64,000 bases of DNA from positions 62,001 through 126,000 of the forward strand of contig NZ_MSIF01000021.1 in the NCBI RefSeq assembly GCF_001921215.1, given 5' to 3'. Shown here piece by piece: positions 32,969-43,113 of this stretch; position 1 is the stretch's first letter, and each line of letters opens with the position of its first letter. The notes beneath the pieces are model-generated. The model saw only the letters and a program-made list of their open reading frames with translations. It was not told the DNA's origin and ran no database searches. A program made the position numbers and the translations under genes. Origin of the DNA: Actinophytocola xinjiangensis. Lineage in GTDB: Bacteria; Actinomycetota; Actinomycetes; Mycobacteriales; Pseudonocardiaceae.

Positions 32969-33852
32969 TGGGCAACCTGATCAGGGCCGAGTTCCTCAAG
33001 ATCCTCACCACCCGGCTGTGGTGGGCGCTGCTCATCCCGGCCATCGCGCTGGCGCTGGGCTGGGCCTGGCTGTCCTCGCTGGCCTTCACCGACATCGCCA
33101 ACGACATCGGCGACGCCCTCAACGTCTCCATCTCCGAGACCGAGATCGCGGTGAACTCGATCGCCCTGACCAGGGCGATGAACTTCGCGACGCTGTTCCC
33201 GATGGTCTTCGGCGCGCTCGCGCTGGCCAGCGAGATCAACCGCAAGACGATCACCACCAGCTTCCTGACCGCCGCCAGCCGCTCGTCGGTGCTCGGCGCC
33301 AAGGCCATCGTGTACACGCTGTGGGGCGTCATCTACGGCCTGGTCGTCGCCGGTGCGGCGAGCCTGGGCGTGCTGATCGGCAGCGGCGGCGACCTGGTGC
33401 CCGACGCCGGCGACTGGATCCTCATCCTGCTCACCGGTGTCCTGGCCTGCATGCTGTGGACGCTGCTGGGCATGGGTGTCGGCGCGCTGCTCGGCTCGCC
33501 GGTGGCCACCCTGGTCATCCTGCTGCTGTACGCGGCGCTGGTCGGCCCGGTCTCCGAGCTGATCCTGTGGGTGTCCAGCGAGGGCTCCAACGTCGCCGGT
33601 GTGCTGCCCAACGGCTCGGCCAACGGGCTGACCGGCTCCACGGCCGCCGAACTGCTGTACAACCAGATCGTCGAGATCGGTGGCGGCAACCCGAGCGAGA
33701 CCGAGAAGGAGGCCTTCGACATGGCGGTCCGGGCGGCGGCCGGTGCCCCCGGCGCGTTCTCCACCTGGATCTCCGGGCTGATCTTCCTGGGCTGGACCAC
33801 GCTGTTCTTCGGCTTCGGCATCGTGCGCAACAACAAGCGCGACATCACCTGA
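32968..33852 (+). CDS. ABC-2 family permease
   Basis: The 294-residue membrane protein has an ABC-2 arrangement. The N-terminal amphipathic start MGNLIRAEFLKILTTRLWW leads into the first helix, a long external loop (residues 40-70) follows, and then come about five more helices, including ILILLTGVLACMLWTLLGMGVGALLG and the last near FLGWTTLFFGFGI. It should form a homodimer and work with the ATPase encoded just upstream. The substrate is unknown. Confidence 0.9.
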   Translation: MGNLIRAEFLKILTTRLWWALLIPAIALALGWAWLSSLAFTDIANDIGDALNVSISETEIAVNSIALTRAMNFATLFPMVFGALALASEINRKTITTSFLTAASRSSVLGAKAIVYTLWGVIYGLVVAGAASLGVLIGSGGDLVPDAGDWILILLTGVLACMLWTLLGMGVGALLGSPVATLVILLLYAALVGPVSELILWVSSEGSNVAGVLPNGSANGLTGSTAAELLYNQIVEIGGGNPSETEKEAFDMAVRAAAGAPGAFSTWISGLIFLGWTTLFFGFGIVRNNKRDIT

Positions 33853-33919
33853 CGCACCTCTGACGCCCGTTCGGCGTCACCCCTGTGGACAACTCCAGAG
33901 GCTTGTCGGGGGTTCGACC

Positions 33920-33925
33920 TAATCT
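33920..33925 (+). promoter_or_regulatory. -10 box TAATCT, leaderless ABC exporter gene
   Basis: TAATCT ends 7 bases before the GTG at 33933. No Shine-Dalgarno is present, which supports this start over the GTG at 33885. Confidence 0.5.
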
Positions 33926-33932
33926 GGATCCC

Positions 33933-36900
33933 GTGCCAGAGACGACCGTCGAACCCTCGCCAGGCTGGATCCGCCGGCTGACCGCCACCTGCTGGCGGCA
34001 CCGGCGGCTGGTCGTGCTGTCCGTGCTGTCCTCGGTCGTCGGCGTCGGCTTCCAGGCCGCCGGTCCGCTGCTGGTCAAGTTCGTCGTCGACGACGCCGTC
34101 GACGGCGTGACCTCGCGGCTGGGCTGGCTCGTGGCCGCGCTGCTGGTCATGGAGCTGTCCACGTTCGGCACCGCGTTCGTCCGCCGCTACCTGGGCGGGC
34201 GGCTGGCGCTGGACGTCCAGCACGACCTGCGCCAGCAGGTGTTCGCCGCCGTGCAGCGCCTCGACGGCGCCAAACAGGACGTGCTGCGCACCGGCCAGGT
34301 CGTCTCCCGCTCCATCACCGACCTGCAACTCGTGCAGGGCCTGCTGATGATGGTCCCGCTGTCCATCGGCACGGTCGTGTTCGCGCTGTGCGCGCTCGGC
34401 GCGATGCTGTGGCTCTCGCCGCTGCTCACGCTGATCGCGCTGGTGATCACACCGGTCGTGGCCATGGTCGCGGTGCGCAGCCGGCACACGCTGTTCCCCG
34501 CGTCCTGGTCCGCCCAGCAACGCGCCGCCGACCTCGCCCAGCACGTCGAGGAGACCGTCACCGGCGTGCGGGTGGTCAAGGGCTTCGGCCAGGAGTCGCG
34601 GGAGATCCGCCGCCTCGAACGGACCGCGCGGGCGCTGTTCGGCGAGCGGATGCGCACCGCCGCGCTCACCTCCCGACCCGCGGCCACGATGGTGGCGATG
34701 CCGGCCGCCGGGCAGGTCGCGGTGCTGGCCCTCGGCGGCTTCCTGGCGATGAACGGGCAGGTCACCCTCGGCACGTTCCTGGCCTTCGCCAGCTATGTCG
34801 CCAACCTCGTCGGCCCCACCAGGATGATCTCCAGCCTGCTGGTCAACGTGCAGCTGGCCAGGGCCGGCGTCGAACGGGTCTACGAGCTGATCGACTCCAA
34901 CCCCACGGTCACCGACAAGCCCGACGCGGTCGACGTGCCGGCCGGCCCGGTCGAGGTCCGCCTCGACGACGTGCGCTTCGGCTACACCCGCAGCGAGCCG
35001 GTGCTCGACGGGATCTCCCTGCGCGTGCGCCCCGGCGAGACGCTCGCCCTGGTCGGCACGGCCGGCTCCGGCAAGTCGACGGTCTCGCTGCTGCTGCCGC
35101 GCTTCTACGACGTGCACGGTGGCTCGGTGTCCGTCGCCGGGGTCGACGTGCGCGACCTGCGGATGGCGTCGCTGCGCGGCACGGTCGGCGTGGTGTTCGA
35201 GGAGGCGTTCCTGTTCTCCGACACCGTGCGCGCCAACATCGCCTACGGCCGGCCCGGCTCCGGCGACGAGGAGGTCCGGGCCGCCGCCCGCGCCGCCCAG
35301 GCCGACGAGTTCATCTCCGCCCTGCCCGACGGCTACGACACCGTCGTCGGCGAGCGCGGCCTGACCCTGTCCGGCGGGCAGCGCCAGCGGGTGGCGCTGG
35401 CGCGGGCGCTGCTGTCCGACCCGAGGGTGCTGGTCCTCGACGACGCGACCTCGGCGGTCGACACCGCCACCGAGGCCGCCATCCACGACACGCTGCGCGC
35501 GGTCACCCGCGACCGCACCACGCTGCTGATCGCCCACCGCCGCTCCACCCTGGCCCTGGCCGACCGGATCGCCGTGCTCGACAAGGGCACGGTCGTGGAC
35601 ACCGGCACCCACGAGGAGCTGACCGACCGCTGCGAGCTGTACCGGGCCCTGCTGGCCGGCCCCGGCGAGGCCATCGAGGACCCGACCCGCCGCGCCGCCG
35701 CCGACCTGACCCCGGGTCCGGAGGGCTTCACCCCGGCGCTGTGGCCGGCCCCCGACGACAACCCCGACGAGCCCGAGGTCGCGGCCAGTGCCGGGGCCGG
35801 CGCCCGGACCGCCGCGACGTCGGTGACCGGGCCCCGGCCCGGCCGTGGCGGTATGGGCGGCGGCGGGCTGTCCGGGGCCCTGTCCGGCGCGGCCGCGACC
35901 CCCGAGCTCCTGGCACGGGTACGTGCCCTGCCACCGGCCGGCGAGGTCCCGCACCTGCACGGCGAGGACCCGACCGCCCCCGACCCCGGCTTCCGGCTGC
36001 GCAAGCTGCTGACGCTGGTCCGCCTGCCGCTGGCGGTGGTCGCCGCGCTGGTCATCCTCGACGCCGTGCTGACCATGGCCCTGCCGACGCTGGTCAGGGC
36101 CGGCGTCGACAACGGCGTGGTCCACCGCGACGCCACCGCCCTGTGGACGGTCACCGCCGTGGCCGCCGTCGTGGTGGCGATCGCGTTCGTCAACACCGCC
36201 GCGTCCACCGTGCTCACCGCGCGCCTGGGCGAACGGCTGCTGTACCTGCTGCGGGTGCGCAGCTACGCCCACCTGCAACGCCTGGGCCTGGACTACTTCG
36301 AGCGCGAGATGGCCGGCCGGATCATGACCCGGATGACCACCGACGTCGACGCGCTGTCCACGTTCCTGCAGACCGGGCTGAGCAGCGCGCTGGCCAGCAT
36401 CCTGACCGTCGTGGCGATCACCGTCGCCCTGCTGGTCACCGACCCCGGCCTGGCGCTGGTGGCGCTGGCCGTGCTGCCGGTCCTGGTGATCGCCACCGTC
36501 ATCTTCCAGCGACTGTCCACAGTGGCCTACACGCAGGCCAGGGAACAGGTCAGCGCGGTCAACGCCGACATGCAGGAGAACGTCTCCGGCCTGCGCGTCG
36601 CCCAGGCGTTCACCCGCGAGGAGCACTCGGCCAAGGCGTTCGAGCAGCGCAGCGACACCTACCGCCGCACCCGGCTGCGCGCCCAACGCTACGTGGCGAC
36701 CTACTTCCCCTTCGTGGCGCTGCTGGCCGGGGTCGCCCAGGCGGCCGTGCTCGCCGTCGGCGCCACCCGGGTGGCCGCCGGCACCCTCACCCCGGGCATC
36801 CTGCTGGCCTTCATGCTCTACCTGAACCTGTTCTTCGCGCCGGTACAACAACTCTCCGGTGTCTTCGACGGCTACCAGCAGGCCCGCGTCGGCCTGCGCC

Positions 36901-37991
36901 GCATCGCCGACCTGCTGGCCACCCCGTCGTCGGTCGAACCGCCGGCCCGCCCCACCCCGGTACCGGCCACGCTCACCGGCGCGGTCGCCCTCGACGACGT
37001 GTCCTTCCGCTACGCGGGCGCCACGACCGACGCCGTCACCGGCCTGACCCTGTCGGTGTCCCCGGGGGAGACCATCGCCCTGGTCGGCCCGACCGGCGCC
37101 GGCAAGTCCACCGTCGTGAAGCTGATCGCCCGCTTCTACGACCCCACCGGCGGCCGGGTGCTCGTCGACGACGTCGACATCCGCGACTACGACCCGACCA
37201 CCTACCGCCAGCACCTCGGGGTCGTCCCGCAGGAGGCCCACCTGTTCACCGGGGACGTGGCGAGCAACGTCGCCTACGCCTACCGCACCGACGCCCACAC
37301 CGACGTCCGCACCGGTTCAGAGAACGATTCAGTGGGCGAGCGGGACACCGACACCGACACCGACACCCCTGCCGATCCGGCGGCGGTCGAGGCGGCGGTC
37401 CGCGCGGTCGGCGCGCTGCCGATGGTCGCCACGCTGCCCGCTGGCTTCCGCCACCAGGTCGGCGAACGTGGGCAGGGACTCTCGGCCGGGCAACGCCAAC
37501 TCATCGCCCTGGCCCGCGCCGAACTCGTCGCCCCGGACATCCTGCTGCTCGACGAGGCGACGGCCGCGCTCGACCCGGCGACCGAGTCCCTCGTCCTGGC
37601 CGCGAGCGAACGACTCGCCCGCCCCAGAACGACCTTCGTCGTCGCGCACCGGTTGGCCACCGCCGCCCGCGCCGACCGCATCGTCGTGCTCGACGGCGGC
37701 CGGATCGTCGAACAGGGCACCCATTCCGACCTGCTCGACGCGGACGGGCGCTACGCGCGACTGTGGCGCCACGGCACCGAGACGCTACCCGCGTCGTTAC
37801 CCGCACCAGCCAACAACAACGGAGCCGGTGACACTGTCGACACGGCCACCGCCGACCCTACCAACCCGGTGTCCGCTTCGGGCGGTTTCGACCGTGGCGG
37901 AGTACTTGATCCGGACCGAGTGCGGGTACGTTCATCGGAAGTGCGAGTATCTGGCGACAGTTCAATGGGGGGCGTCACCGATCACCCATGA
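33933..37991 (+). CDS. Fused full-length ABC multidrug-type exporter (TMD-NBD-TMD-NBD)
   Basis: The 1352-residue protein joins two MsbA-like halves in one chain. Half one has Walker A GTAGSGKST, LSGGQRQRVALARAL and Walker B VLVLDDATSAVD, where Asp replaces the catalytic Glu. Half two has GPTGAGKST, LSAGQRQLIALARAE and canonical LLLDEATAALD. So one ATP site is probably degenerate, as in heterodimeric exporters. A roughly 120-residue Pro/Ala/Gly linker joins the halves. NBD2 carries an acidic insert with Asp-Thr repeats (GERDTDTDTDTPAD) between Q-loop and signature. The last 60 residues are low-complexity. The substrate is unknown. Confidence 0.92.
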   Translation: MPETTVEPSPGWIRRLTATCWRHRRLVVLSVLSSVVGVGFQAAGPLLVKFVVDDAVDGVTSRLGWLVAALLVMELSTFGTAFVRRYLGGRLALDVQHDLRQQVFAAVQRLDGAKQDVLRTGQVVSRSITDLQLVQGLLMMVPLSIGTVVFALCALGAMLWLSPLLTLIALVITPVVAMVAVRSRHTLFPASWSAQQRAADLAQHVEETVTGVRVVKGFGQESREIRRLERTARALFGERMRTAALTSRPAATMVAMPAAGQVAVLALGGFLAMNGQVTLGTFLAFASYVANLVGPTRMISSLLVNVQLARAGVERVYELIDSNPTVTDKPDAVDVPAGPVEVRLDDVRFGYTRSEPVLDGISLRVRPGETLALVGTAGSGKSTVSLLLPRFYDVHGGSVSVAGVDVRDLRMASLRGTVGVVFEEAFLFSDTVRANIAYGRPGSGDEEVRAAARAAQADEFISALPDGYDTVVGERGLTLSGGQRQRVALARALLSDPRVLVLDDATSAVDTATEAAIHDTLRAVTRDRTTLLIAHRRSTLALADRIAVLDKGTVVDTGTHEELTDRCELYRALLAGPGEAIEDPTRRAAADLTPGPEGFTPALWPAPDDNPDEPEVAASAGAGARTAATSVTGPRPGRGGMGGGGLSGALSGAAATPELLARVRALPPAGEVPHLHGEDPTAPDPGFRLRKLLTLVRLPLAVVAALVILDAVLTMALPTLVRAGVDNGVVHRDATALWTVTAVAAVVVAIAFVNTAASTVLTARLGERLLYLLRVRSYAHLQRLGLDYFEREMAGRIMTRMTTDVDALSTFLQTGLSSALASILTVVAITVALLVTDPGLALVALAVLPVLVIATVIFQRLSTVAYTQAREQVSAVNADMQENVSGLRVAQAFTREEHSAKAFEQRSDTYRRTRLRAQRYVATYFPFVALLAGVAQAAVLAVGATRVAAGTLTPGILLAFMLYLNLFFAPVQQLSGVFDGYQQARVGLRRIADLLATPSSVEPPARPTPVPATLTGAVALDDVSFRYAGATTDAVTGLTLSVSPGETIALVGPTGAGKSTVVKLIARFYDPTGGRVLVDDVDIRDYDPTTYRQHLGVVPQEAHLFTGDVASNVAYAYRTDAHTDVRTGSENDSVGERDTDTDTDTPADPAAVEAAVRAVGALPMVATLPAGFRHQVGERGQGLSAGQRQLIALARAELVAPDILLLDEATAALDPATESLVLAASERLARPRTTFVVAHRLATAARADRIVVLDGGRIVEQGTHSDLLDADGRYARLWRHGTETLPASLPAPANNNGAGDTVDTATADPTNPVSASGGFDRGGVLDPDRVRVRSSEVRVSGDSSMGGVTDHP

Positions 37992-38045
37992 GGACTAGCC
38001 TGAACATGCAGCGGTTAAGTAACAGATCGAGATAGATAGAGGCGA

Positions 38046-41000
38046 GTGCCTGCCGTGTCCAGCAGCAGCCCTGCGTCGCAGTTCGGCCCCAATGAGTGGC
38101 TCGTCGAGGAGATGTACGAACAGTTCCTCGCCGACCCGTCGTCCGTGGACGACGCGTGGCACGACTTCTTCGCCGACTACAAGCCGACCCAGCGAGTCGC
38201 GACACAGGCCCCGAGCAAGGCGACCACCGACACCACCGTGACCAAGCCCACAACAGTGGCCCAGTCCGGTTCGGCCAACGGCCAGGCCACCAAGCCCGCC
38301 GGCGGCACGACCACCAAGCCGACCCGGACCGACGGCAAGGCCGACGGAGACGGCAAGGCGGCCCCCCGGCAGACCACCGGATCCACCGGATCCACCGGGA
38401 CCACCGCCAAGGCCGGCACCGGCGCCGCCGCCAAGCCGCCCGCCGCCACCAAGGCACCGGCGAAGACACCACCCGCCAAGACGCCACCGGCCAAGGCAGC
38501 CGCCAAGGCCGACGGCGAGCAGAGCAAGCCGCTGCGGGGCGCGTCGGCGATCATCGCCAAGAACATGGACCTCTCGCTCACCATCCCGACCGCGACGAGC
38601 GTCCGTGCCGTGCCGGCGAAGCTGCTGTTCGACAACCGCATCGTGATCAACAACCACCTCCGCCGCACCCGGGGTGGCAAGGTCAGCTTCACCCACCTCA
38701 TCGGCTACGCGGTCGTCCGCGCGCTGGCCGACTTCCCCGGCATGAACCGCCACTACGGCGAGGTCAACGGGAAGCCGGCGCTGCTGACCCCCGAGCACGT
38801 CAACCTCGGCCTGGCGATCGACCTGCCCGGCAAGGACGGCATGCGCAACCTGGTCGTCGCGTCGATCAAGCACTGCGACGGGATGAGCTTCACCCGGTTC
38901 TGGCAGGCCTACGAGGAGATCATCCGCCGGGCCCGCAACAACGCGCTGACCACCGACGACTTCGCCGGCACCACGATCTCGCTGACCAACCCGGGCACCA
39001 TCGGCACCAACCACTCGGTGCCCCGGTTCCCCCCTGGCCAGGGCGCGATCGTCGGCGTCGGCGCGATGGAGTACCCCGCCCAGTACCAGGGCACCAGCGA
39101 GCGCGCACTGGTCGACCTCGGCGTCAGCAAGATCATCACGCTGACCTCGACCTACGACCACCGGATCATCCAGGGAGCGGAGTCCGGCGAGTTCCTGCGC
39201 CGCATCCACCAGCTGCTGCTCGGCGAGGACAACTTCTTCGACGACATCTTCACCTCGCTGCGCCTGCCCTACGAGCCGGTGCGCTGGGTCGAGGACATCC
39301 CCGAGGGCGACATCGACAAGACCACCCGCGTCATCGGTCTGGTCGACACCTACCGCACGCGCGGCCACCTGATGGCCGATGTCGACCCGCTGAACTACCG
39401 CCAGCGCAAGCACGAGGACCTCGACATCCTGTCCCACGGGCTCACCCTGTGGGACCTGGACCGCGAGTTCCCCGTCGGCGGCTTCGCCGGCAAGGAGCGG
39501 ATGAAGCTGCGCGACGTGCTGGGCGTGCTGCGCGACTCCTACTGCCGCACGGTCGGCGTCGAGTACACCTACATCCTCGACCCGACCGAGCGCCGCTGGA
39601 TCCAGGAGCGCGTCGAGGTCCGGCACGAGAAGCCGCCGCAGGCCGTGCAGAAGTACATCCTGTCCAAGCTCAACGCGGCCGAGGCGTTCGAGACCTTCCT
39701 GCAGACCAAGTACGTCGGCCAGAAGCGGTTCTCGCTGGAGGGCGGCGAGTCGGTCATCGCGCTGCTGGACACCGTGCTGGACAAGGCCGCCGAGTACGAG
39801 CTCGACGAGGTCGTCATCGGCATGCCGCACCGGGGCCGGCTCAACGTGCTGGCCAACATCGTCGGCAAGCCGATCTCGCAGATCTTCCAGGAGTTCGAGG
39901 GCAACCTCGACCCGGGCCAGGCCCACGGCTCCGGCGACGTGAAGTACCACCTGGGCGCCGAGGGCAAGTACTTCCGCATGTTCGGCGACGGCGAGACCAA
40001 GGTGACGCTGACGGCCAACCCGTCGCACCTGGAGACCGTCGACCCGGTCCTGGAGGGCATCGTCCGCGCCAAGCAGGACCTGCTCGACAAGGGCGGCGCC
40101 GGCTTCACCGTGCTCCCGGTCGCGCTGCACGGCGACGCCGCGTTCGCCGGCCAGGGCGTGGTCGCCGAGACGCTGAACCTGGCGCTGCTGCGCGGTTACC
40201 GCACCGGCGGCACCGTGCACGTGATCATCAACAACCAGGTCGGTTTCACCACCGCGCCGGAGCACTCGCGCTCCTCGCAGTACGCGACCGACGTGGCGAA
40301 GATGATCCAGGCGCCGGTGTTCCACGTGAACGGCGACGACCCGGAGGCCTGCTACTGGGTCGCCCAGCTGGCCATGGACTACCGGCAGACGTTCAACAAG
40401 GACGTCGTGATCGACATGGTCTGCTACCGGCGGCGCGGCCACAACGAGGGCGACGACCCCTCGATGACCCAGCCGGCGATGTACGACATCATCGACGCCA
40501 AGCGCAGTGTCCGCAAGACCTACACCGAGGCGCTGATCGGCCGCGGCGACATCTCCGTCGAGGAGGCCGAGAAGGCGCTGCGGGACTTCTCCAGCCAGCT
40601 GGAGCACGTCTTCAACGAGGTGCGGGAGCTGGAGCGGCACCCGATCACGGTCAGCCCGTCGGTCGAGTCCGAGCAGCAGGTCCCGGCCAAGCTGCCGACC
40701 TCCATCACCCAGCAGGTCCTGGAGCGGATCGCCGACGCGCACGTCAACCTGCCCAGCGGGTTCACCCCGCACCCGAGGGTCAAGCCGGTCCTCGAACGGC
40801 GCGCCAAGATGGCCCGCGACGGCGACATCGACTGGGCGTTCGCCGAGTTGCTGGCGTTCGGTTCGCTGAACCTGGAGGGCCACCTGGTCCGCCTCGCCGG
40901 CCAGGACTCGCGGCGCGGCACGTTCGTGCAGCGGCACGCGGTGCTCATCGACCGCAGGACGGGTCGGGAGTATCTGCCGTTGCAGAACCTGTCCGGCGGC

Positions 41001-41855
41001 CAGGGCAAGTTCATGGTGTACGACTCGGCGCTGTCCGAGTACGCGGCGCTGGGCTTCGAGTACGGCTACTCGGTGGCCAACCCGGACGCGCTGGTGCTCT
41101 GGGAGGCCCAGTTCGGCGACTTCGTCAACGGCGCGCAGTCGGTGATCGACGAGTACATCTCCTCCAGCGAGGCCAAGTGGGGCCAGCGTTCGGACGTGGT
41201 GATGCTGCTGCCGCACGGTCACGAGGGCCAGGGCCCCGACCACACGTCGGGGCGCATCGAGCGCTGGTTGCAGCTGTGCGCCGAGGGTTCGATGACCGTC
41301 GCGGTGCCGTCGACGCCGGCGAACTACTTCCACCTGCTGCGCCGCCACGCCCTCGACGGGGTCGCCCGGCCGCTGGTGGTGTTCACACCGAAGTCGATGC
41401 TGCGCAACAAGGCCGCGACGTCGTCGGTGGCCGACTTCACCGAGGAGTCGAGGTTCAACTCGATCATCGACGACCCGGCGATCACCGACCCGTCGGCGGT
41501 GCGCAAGCTGCTGCTGGTGTCCGGCAAGCTCTACTACGAGCTGGCGGCCGAGCGGGCCAAGCGCGGCCTGACCGACGTGGCGCTGGTGCGCGTCGAGCAG
41601 CTGTACCCGGTCCCGCTCAAGCGGCTCGGCGCGATCTTCGAGCGCTACTCGAACATCACCGATCTGCGCTGGGTCCAGGAGGAGCCGGCCAACCAGGGCG
41701 CGTGGCCGTTCTACGGCCTGCACCTGCCGGAGCTGTTCCCGGAGGTGCCGAAGCTGGCGCGGGTCTCGCGCCGGGTGATGTCGGCGCCGTCGGCCGGTTC
41801 GGGCAAGGTGCACGAGGTGGAGCAGCGGGAGCTGATCGAGAAGGCGTTCTCCTGA
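38046..41855 (+). CDS. kgd: 2-oxoglutarate decarboxylase/dehydrogenase E1 with fused E2-type domain
   Basis: The 1269-residue multifunctional enzyme (SucA/KGD/OdhA type of actinobacteria) starts with the E1 N-terminal helix ([19 protein letters not shown]). An Ala/Lys/Pro/Thr-rich linker (40-155) follows, then an E2-type acyltransferase catalytic domain (160-400, ending in [17 protein letters not shown]) and the thiamine-diphosphate E1 part (420-1269), with [23 protein letters not shown] and [18 protein letters not shown]. It catalyses the 2-oxoglutarate step of the TCA cycle. The acyltransferase has no lipoyl domain, as in this family. The GTG at 38046 is weakly supported by GAGGCGA. Confidence 0.96.
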   Translation: MPAVSSSSPASQFGPNEWLVEEMYEQFLADPSSVDDAWHDFFADYKPTQRVATQAPSKATTDTTVTKPTTVAQSGSANGQATKPAGGTTTKPTRTDGKADGDGKAAPRQTTGSTGSTGTTAKAGTGAAAKPPAATKAPAKTPPAKTPPAKAAAKADGEQSKPLRGASAIIAKNMDLSLTIPTATSVRAVPAKLLFDNRIVINNHLRRTRGGKVSFTHLIGYAVVRALADFPGMNRHYGEVNGKPALLTPEHVNLGLAIDLPGKDGMRNLVVASIKHCDGMSFTRFWQAYEEIIRRARNNALTTDDFAGTTISLTNPGTIGTNHSVPRFPPGQGAIVGVGAMEYPAQYQGTSERALVDLGVSKIITLTSTYDHRIIQGAESGEFLRRIHQLLLGEDNFFDDIFTSLRLPYEPVRWVEDIPEGDIDKTTRVIGLVDTYRTRGHLMADVDPLNYRQRKHEDLDILSHGLTLWDLDREFPVGGFAGKERMKLRDVLGVLRDSYCRTVGVEYTYILDPTERRWIQERVEVRHEKPPQAVQKYILSKLNAAEAFETFLQTKYVGQKRFSLEGGESVIALLDTVLDKAAEYELDEVVIGMPHRGRLNVLANIVGKPISQIFQEFEGNLDPGQAHGSGDVKYHLGAEGKYFRMFGDGETKVTLTANPSHLETVDPVLEGIVRAKQDLLDKGGAGFTVLPVALHGDAAFAGQGVVAETLNLALLRGYRTGGTVHVIINNQVGFTTAPEHSRSSQYATDVAKMIQAPVFHVNGDDPEACYWVAQLAMDYRQTFNKDVVIDMVCYRRRGHNEGDDPSMTQPAMYDIIDAKRSVRKTYTEALIGRGDISVEEAEKALRDFSSQLEHVFNEVRELERHPITVSPSVESEQQVPAKLPTSITQQVLERIADAHVNLPSGFTPHPRVKPVLERRAKMARDGDIDWAFAELLAFGSLNLEGHLVRLAGQDSRRGTFVQRHAVLIDRRTGREYLPLQNLSGGQGKFMVYDSALSEYAALGFEYGYSVANPDALVLWEAQFGDFVNGAQSVIDEYISSSEAKWGQRSDVVMLLPHGHEGQGPDHTSGRIERWLQLCAEGSMTVAVPSTPANYFHLLRRHALDGVARPLVVFTPKSMLRNKAATSSVADFTEESRFNSIIDDPAITDPSAVRKLLLVSGKLYYELAAERAKRGLTDVALVRVEQLYPVPLKRLGAIFERYSNITDLRWVQEEPANQGAWPFYGLHLPELFPEVPKLARVSRRVMSAPSAGSGKVHEVEQRELIEKAFS

Positions 41856-41858
41856 CCC

Positions 41859-42035
41859 ATGTACTTCACCGACAGGGGCCTGGAGGAGCTGGCGGACCGC
41901 CGAGGCGACGAGGAGGTCACGCTGGCCTGGCTCGCGGCCAAGCTGCGTGACTTCGTCGACACCAACCCGGAGTTCGAGACCGCCGTAGAACGCCTGGCCA
42001 CCTACCTGGCCAGGGACGACGAGGACGACGACTGA
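41859..42035 (+). CDS. DUF6104-like small acidic protein
   Basis: This 58-codon gene lies 3 bases after the kgd stop. The protein begins MYFTDRGLEELADRRGDEEV, continues TLAWLAAKLRDFVDTNPEFETAVERLATYL and ends in an acidic tail. I recognise it as the small actinobacterial DUF6104 family, which commonly sits next to kgd. Function is unknown; a partner or regulator of the complex is possible by position. A strong hairpin terminator follows immediately. Confidence 0.8.
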   Translation: MYFTDRGLEELADRRGDEEVTLAWLAAKLRDFVDTNPEFETAVERLATYLARDDEDDD

Positions 42036-42036
42036 C

Positions 42037-42069
42037 GAACGGGGCGCCCCAAGCGGGGGCGCCCCGTTC
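42037..42069. terminator. Bidirectional hairpin terminator, 14-bp stem
   Basis: GAACGGGGCGCCCC and its complement form a perfect 14-bp stem with an AAGCG loop, located between the convergent kgd operon and the aldo/keto reductase gene. Confidence 0.9.
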
Positions 42070-42073
42070 CTCG

Positions 42074-43066
42074 TCACCAGGCGTAGGCCTCCGGGGCTGG
42101 CTTGGCGCCGTGGGGGCCGGGCGGCGGGAACAGGTCGTCCAGCCGGGCCAGGACCTCCGCGTCCAGCTCGATGTCCAGTGCGCGCAGCGACCCGTCGAGT
42201 TGCGCCATGGTCCTGGGTCCGATGATCGGCGCGGTCACACCGTCCTGGTGCAGCAGCCAGGCGACGCCGAGGTCGGCCGGGTCGACCCCGAGGTCGGCGG
42301 CGAGTTCCTCGTAGGCCTCGATGGCCGCGCGGTGGGTTTCCAGCGACTCCGCCGACCGCCCGGACACCCCGCGTGACGCGCTGCCCTCGCGTTGTTTGCG
42401 CAGCACCCCACCGAGCAGCCCGCCGCCCAGCGGCGACCACGGGATGACCCCGATGCCGTAGTGGCGGGCGGCGGGCAGCACCTCCAGCTCGATCCACCGG
42501 TTGAGCAGGTTGTGGATCGACTGTTCGCTGACCAGCCCGAGCAGGTGCCGTTCCCGCGCGTACTCCTGGGCCTGCGCGAGATGCCACCCGGCGAAGTTCG
42601 ACGAGCCGAAGTACAGCACCTTGCCCTGCTGGCGCAGCACGGTGAACGCCTCCCAGATCTCCTCCCACGGCGTGCGCCGGTCGACGTGGTGCATCTGGTA
42701 GAGGTCGATGTGGTCGGTGCGCAGCCGGCGCAGCGAGGCGTCGGCCGCGCGCCGGATGTTGAGCGCGGAGAGCCGGTTGTCGTTGGGCCAGTCCCCCATC
42801 GGCCCGTAGAGCTTGGTGGCGAGCACGGTGCGGTCGCGCCGCCCGCCGCCGAGGTCGAACCAGCGTCCGATGATCTGCTCGGTGACGCCCTCACCGCGCC
42901 GCTGCCCGTAGGTGTTGGCGGTGTCGAAGAAGTTCAGGCCGCACTCGTGCGCCCGGTCCATGATGGCGTAACTGTCCTCTTCGGACGTCTCGGGCCCGAA
43001 GTTCATGGTGCCGAGTACGAGCCGGGACACGGACAGACCACTACGGCCGAGTTGGGTGTACTCCAT
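42074..43066 (-). CDS. Aldo/keto reductase
   Basis: The 330-residue NADPH-dependent AKR starts MEYTQLGRSGLSVSRLVLGT. It has the catalytic tetrad in place: Asp and Tyr in FFDTANTYGQ, Lys in ATKLYG and His in YQMHHVD. The C-terminal cofactor-binding GPRTMAQLDGSL is also present. It belongs to the Kv-beta-like/YghZ group, which reduces aldehydes and ketones. The true substrate is unknown. The ATG at 43066 follows a TATGTT hexamer by 6 bases, suggesting a leaderless transcript. It is divergent from the glycosidase gene, with 47 bp between the starts. Confidence 0.9.
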   Translation of the reverse strand: MEYTQLGRSGLSVSRLVLGTMNFGPETSEEDSYAIMDRAHECGLNFFDTANTYGQRRGEGVTEQIIGRWFDLGGGRRDRTVLATKLYGPMGDWPNDNRLSALNIRRAADASLRRLRTDHIDLYQMHHVDRRTPWEEIWEAFTVLRQQGKVLYFGSSNFAGWHLAQAQEYARERHLLGLVSEQSIHNLLNRWIELEVLPAARHYGIGVIPWSPLGGGLLGGVLRKQREGSASRGVSGRSAESLETHRAAIEAYEELAADLGVDPADLGVAWLLHQDGVTAPIIGPRTMAQLDGSLRALDIELDAEVLARLDDLFPPPGPHGAKPAPEAYAW

Positions 43067-43072
43067 GATGCC

Positions 43073-43078
43073 AACATA
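43073..43078 (-). promoter_or_regulatory. -10 box TATGTT, leaderless aldo/keto reductase gene
   Basis: On the minus strand TATGTT ends 6 bases before the ATG at 43066. No Shine-Dalgarno is present. Confidence 0.45.
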
Positions 43079-43113
43079 GGCCCGGACCAACTCCCGCCCC
43101 GGAGGTCGACGAC

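Noticed and set aside
33333-37298. Open frame of about 1,320 codons antisense to the ABC exporter
   Set aside because: The plus-strand exporter has full motifs in order. The antisense translation is Gly/Arg/His/Gln-rich without motifs, as expected opposite GC-rich codons.
37995-42668. Open frame of about 1,550 codons antisense to kgd
   Set aside because: It has no family features and low-complexity composition. It lies opposite a complete kgd gene and only extends into the aldo/keto reductase region by chance.
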